Below are positions 61,784 to 64,000 of a stretch of DNA of 64,000 bases, piece after piece. Below the pieces are notes generated by a model. It made no database searches, was not told where the DNA came from, and saw only the letters and a program-made list of their open reading frames with translations. This DNA comes from an uncultured Pelagibacteraceae bacterium (lineage in GTDB: Bacteria > Pseudomonadota > Alphaproteobacteria > Pelagibacterales > Pelagibacteraceae): NCBI GenBank assembly GCA_902585045.1, contig CACICB010000001.1, positions 1 to 64,000 of the forward strand, read 5' to 3'. A program made the translations under genes and the position numbers. Within the stretch, counting starts at the first letter, position 1. Each line of letters opens with the position of its first letter.

Positions 61784-62520
61784 TTAAATTTATTTTTTAA
61801 TATACAAAAAATTAATGTCAGACAATACCTTAAGCAGGTATAAAGATATCTAAAATTTAATGAAACCATAGTTTTTGAAAGACCAGAAGCTCTCAATTCG
61901 TCTTCAAAAGGAATTTCGATTAATTTTTTATTTTTTTTTTTCAAATGAACGATCAAACTAACAAAATAATCCCCGTAATAACCACTTAGAGAATAATTTT
62001 TAAAAATATCTTTTCTTAAACATATAAATCCACTAGTGAAGTCAGTTAAATCTTCATAAAGAAAAAATTTACATAATTTGTTAAAAAAATAGCTTTGATT
62101 TTCATTATGTTCTTTTTTAGATTTGTCACTATTAAAATATCTCTTGCTATCTCTTAAAAATCTGGAACAAATAACGGCATCATAATTTTTTGAATAATCT
62201 ATAAAATTCTCTAAATATTTTGGAGGATGTTGGAAATCTGCATCCATCCAAATAATATAATCGTATTTAGCTACTTCAATACCTTGATTGATAGACTTAG
62301 CTAAATTTTTCTTTAAATTTTTTCTTGAAATTAATTTTACAAATTTATTATCTTTTTTAAAATTCTGGACAACTTCTAAAGTTCCATCCGTTGAACTATC
62401 ATCTACTATAATTATTTCAAATTGAAGATTTTTATTTTGAAAAATATTTGAAATTTCATTGATTAATTCCAAAATATGTCCTTTTTCGTTTAAAGTTGGA
62501 AGTATAATGCTAAAACTCAT
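61780..62520 (-). CDS. Glycosyltransferase family 2, polyprenol-phosphate sugar synthase-like
   Basis: GT-A fold transferase of 246 residues. The N-terminal SIILPTLNEKGHILELI, EIIIVDDSSTDGTLEVV and WMDADFQHPPKYL (DxD metal site) are the dolichol-phosphate mannose synthase pattern. No C-terminal membrane pair, only a hydrophobic end (CLRYCLTLIFCIL). Probably charges undecaprenyl or another polyprenyl phosphate for the adjacent GT39-like enzyme. Divergent from the cupin gene across 44 bases. Confidence 0.88.
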   Translation of the reverse strand: MSFSIILPTLNEKGHILELINEISNIFQNKNLQFEIIIVDDSSTDGTLEVVQNFKKDNKFVKLISRKNLKKNLAKSINQGIEVAKYDYIIWMDADFQHPPKYLENFIDYSKNYDAVICSRFLRDSKRYFNSDKSKKEHNENQSYFFNKLCKFFLYEDLTDFTSGFICLRKDIFKNYSLSGYYGDYFVSLIVHLKKKNKKLIEIPFEDELRASGLSKTMVSLNFRYLYTCLRYCLTLIFCILKNKFK

Positions 62521-62564
62521 ATTTACTATATAAAGAACAATTGTTATTAATATTTTGTTTTTCT

Positions 62565-62963
62565 ATGATTAAAAATATAACACACAAAAGTAAAATTCTT
62601 GCAATAATTATAAAAGGTAACTATTTAAAAAAAAGGGGAGTAAATTTTTTTACAAATCCAAAACTTAATCAGCAGGTCGCTTATATGAATCATCCAAAAA
62701 ATCATTTGATTCAGCCTCACACACACAAAAATAGTTTGAGAAAGATTAAAGGTACAACTGAGGTTCTAATAATTTTAGATGGGATCCTCAAAATAAATTT
62801 TTTTGATAATAAAAAAAAATATATATTTAGTAAAATTGCTCAAAAGAACGATATTATAATACTTTTAACGGGTGGACATGGCTTTGAGGTAAAGAAAAAT
62901 TGTAAAATGATTGAGGTAAAACAAGGACCTTATTCAAAAAGTGAAGATAAATTTAAATTCTAA
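62565..62963 (+). CDS. Cupin-domain protein (surface-polysaccharide locus)
   Basis: About 132 residues with a double-stranded beta-helix cupin. Metal-binding-type residues are seen in IQPHTHKNSLRKIKGTTEVLIIL and GGHGFEV. The ORF-track start at 62541 is a TTG; the ATG at 62565 (MIKNITHKS) is preferred. Similar WbuC/WxcM-like cupins often sit in O-antigen loci beside DegT aminotransferases, as here (3 bases upstream of one). Exact activity (isomerase, epimerase or none) unknown. Confidence 0.8.
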   Translation: MIKNITHKSKILAIIIKGNYLKKRGVNFFTNPKLNQQVAYMNHPKNHLIQPHTHKNSLRKIKGTTEVLIILDGILKINFFDNKKKYIFSKIAQKNDIIILLTGGHGFEVKKNCKMIEVKQGPYSKSEDKFKF

Positions 62964-62966
62964 TCA

Positions 62967-64000
62967 ATGAAAAAAATTAATAGGTTTGTGCCGGTTAATA
63001 TTCCTAGATTATATAGAGACGAGAGAAAAAATATAAACGAATGTTTAAAAACAAATTGGATTTCATCAGAAGGTAAATTTGTCAAAGAATTTGAAGATAA
63101 ATTTTCTAAATATAATAAAAGAAAATATGGAATCGCTGTTTCAAGTGGTACTGCTGCTTTAGAAGTGGCAGTGAAATCTTTAAATCTTCAAAAAAACTCA
63201 GAAGTAATTATTCCAGCTTTTTCAATTATATCTACCGCTCTTTGTGTAATAAAATCTAAACTTAAACCAATTCTAGTTGACTGTGATAGAGAAACTTGGA
63301 ACGTAAAACCTGAAGACGTTATAAAAAAAATAAATTCAAAAACCTCAGCTATTATAATTACTCATATTTATGGTTTACCAGTTGATCTTTCAAAAATTAT
63401 TAAAATTGCCAAAAAAAATAATATAAAGATCATAGAAGATGCAGCGGAAGTAATTGGTTTAAAATATAAAAATAAAATTTGTGGTAGTTTTGGTGATTTA
63501 AGTACTTTTAGTTTTTATGCAAATAAACATATAACTACGGGTGAAGGTGGAATGGTTTTAACTAATGATAAAAATTTATATTTAAAATGTAGATCGCTCA
63601 GGAATCTCTCTTTTTCAAATTCTTATTTTGATAGATATAATCATGATGATATAGGTTGGAATTATAGAATGACAAATCTTCAAGCTGCATTAGGTTGCGG
63701 TCAGCTAAAAAATATAAATAAGATTATTAAAAAAAAACGGGAAATTGGGAATATGTATTATAAATATTTGAAAGATAATAACTCATTTATTCTTCAAACA
63801 AATAAAACAAAATACTCAAAAAATATTTATTGGGTTTTTGGAATTCTATTAAATAAAAATTCTAAATATACTAGAGATGAAGTTATGAAAAAATTACTTA
63901 AATACCGAATCGATACTAGGCCCTTCTTTCTTAGTATGAATAAACAAAAAATTTTCAAGAAACTAGGATATTTTAAGAATAAATCTATGAAAAATTCTGA
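62967..64000 (+). CDS. DegT/DnrJ/EryC1-family PLP sugar aminotransferase (3' end outside window)
   Basis: Open from the ATG at 62967 to the right edge, so absent from the ORF track. FVPVNIPRLYRDERKNI, WISSEGKFVKEFE, AVSSGTAALEVAV, THIYGLP and IIEDAAE are followed by the PLP-lysine motif FSFYANKHITTGEGGM. This family aminates keto-sugar nucleotides to make amino sugars for LPS or O-antigen. At least 344 residues are visible; family length is about 370-400. The 3-base gap from the cupin gene implies one transcript continuing right. Confidence 0.95.
   Translation, partial: MKKINRFVPVNIPRLYRDERKNINECLKTNWISSEGKFVKEFEDKFSKYNKRKYGIAVSSGTAALEVAVKSLNLQKNSEVIIPAFSIISTALCVIKSKLKPILVDCDRETWNVKPEDVIKKINSKTSAIIITHIYGLPVDLSKIIKIAKKNNIKIIEDAAEVIGLKYKNKICGSFGDLSTFSFYANKHITTGEGGMVLTNDKNLYLKCRSLRNLSFSNSYFDRYNHDDIGWNYRMTNLQAALGCGQLKNINKIIKKKREIGNMYYKYLKDNNSFILQTNKTKYSKNIYWVFGILLNKNSKYTRDEVMKKLLKYRIDTRPFFLSMNKQKIFKKLGYFKNKSMKNS

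Noticed and set aside
59273-64000. Genomic island or mobile element at the polysaccharide genes
   Set aside because: No integrase, transposase, tRNA-end repeat or base-composition break is visible; the genes are accessory in type but fit the genome's composition.

Overview
The window is a very AT-rich, extremely compact alphaproteobacterial chromosome segment. Gene content and order (argS-nagZ-scpAB-tatABC-serS-yajC-secDF, ssb-gyrA-coaD, aapJQMP, an FbpABC-type iron transporter), lysine/asparagine/isoleucine-rich proteins, very short spacers and many 1-14 bp gene overlaps all point to the SAR11 group (Pelagibacterales). No intergenic gap exceeds about 160 bases. I see no insertion sequence, prophage, CRISPR array, rRNA or obvious pseudogene. 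Five tRNA genes are present (Ser-TGA, Lys-TTT, Cys-GCA, Asn-GTT, Arg-TCT).

Layout. 1-5.4 kb: cell-wall genes (partial RlpA-like lipoprotein, MltB-like transglycosylase), tRNA-Ser, sdhE, recG, a DUF502 membrane protein, an M48 metallopeptidase and tRNA-Lys. 5.4-10.6 kb (minus): ssb-gyrA-coaD-cyclophilin-tgt. 10.7-14.2 kb (plus): uvrA and a PuuD-type membrane protein. 14.2-25.0 kb (minus): one long probable operon from dgt and argS through chromosome segregation (scpAB), Tat export (tatABC) and Sec accessory genes (yajC-secD-secF). 25.0-26.1 kb (plus): erpA and xthA. 26.1-38.2 kb: manC, ilvD, valS, a GH63/MGH1-like hydrolase and a complete carbohydrate ABC transporter with a divergent ATPase gene, then tRNA-Cys and tRNA-Asn. 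38.2-40.4 kb: an XRE regulator, a secreted DUF6134-like protein and cysK. 40.4-44.6 kb: general amino-acid ABC transporter aapJQMP. 44.8-51.9 kb (minus): zapE, a tartrate/D-malate dehydrogenase, galE, tRNA-Arg and an iron(III) ABC transporter behind two tandem Fur-box-like operators. 52.0-59.3 kb: a carbohydrate-catabolism block (hydratase-like protein, pfkA, pyk, gap) mixed with an SGNH hydrolase and a CMAH-like metallo-beta-lactamase protein. 59.3-64 kb: surface-polysaccharide genes (GNAT-like protein, GT39-like and GT2 glycosyltransferases, cupin, DegT aminotransferase running off the end).

Functionally the window combines housekeeping with three nutrient-uptake systems (sugar or solute, amino acids, iron). 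pfkA plus pyk plus gap suggests a complete lower and upper EMP route. As I recall, several marine SAR11 strains lack pfk and pyk, so this may be a lineage with EMP glycolysis, such as a subclade III relative; that placement is inference. In both the sugar and the amino-acid operon a strong hairpin lies just after the binding-protein gene, which fits over-expression of the binding protein.

The most noteworthy observations are these. The tRNA-guanine transglycosylase has lost three of its four canonical zinc ligands. An unlisted 59-aa CxxC protein gene is translationally coupled to the iron permease. Two Fur-like boxes with identical 13-bp cores precede the iron operon. The amino-acid binding protein carries a lipobox. 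A T11G6 tract and a 9-bp inverted repeat lie upstream of the XRE regulator. I did not find a clearly new defence or mobile system.
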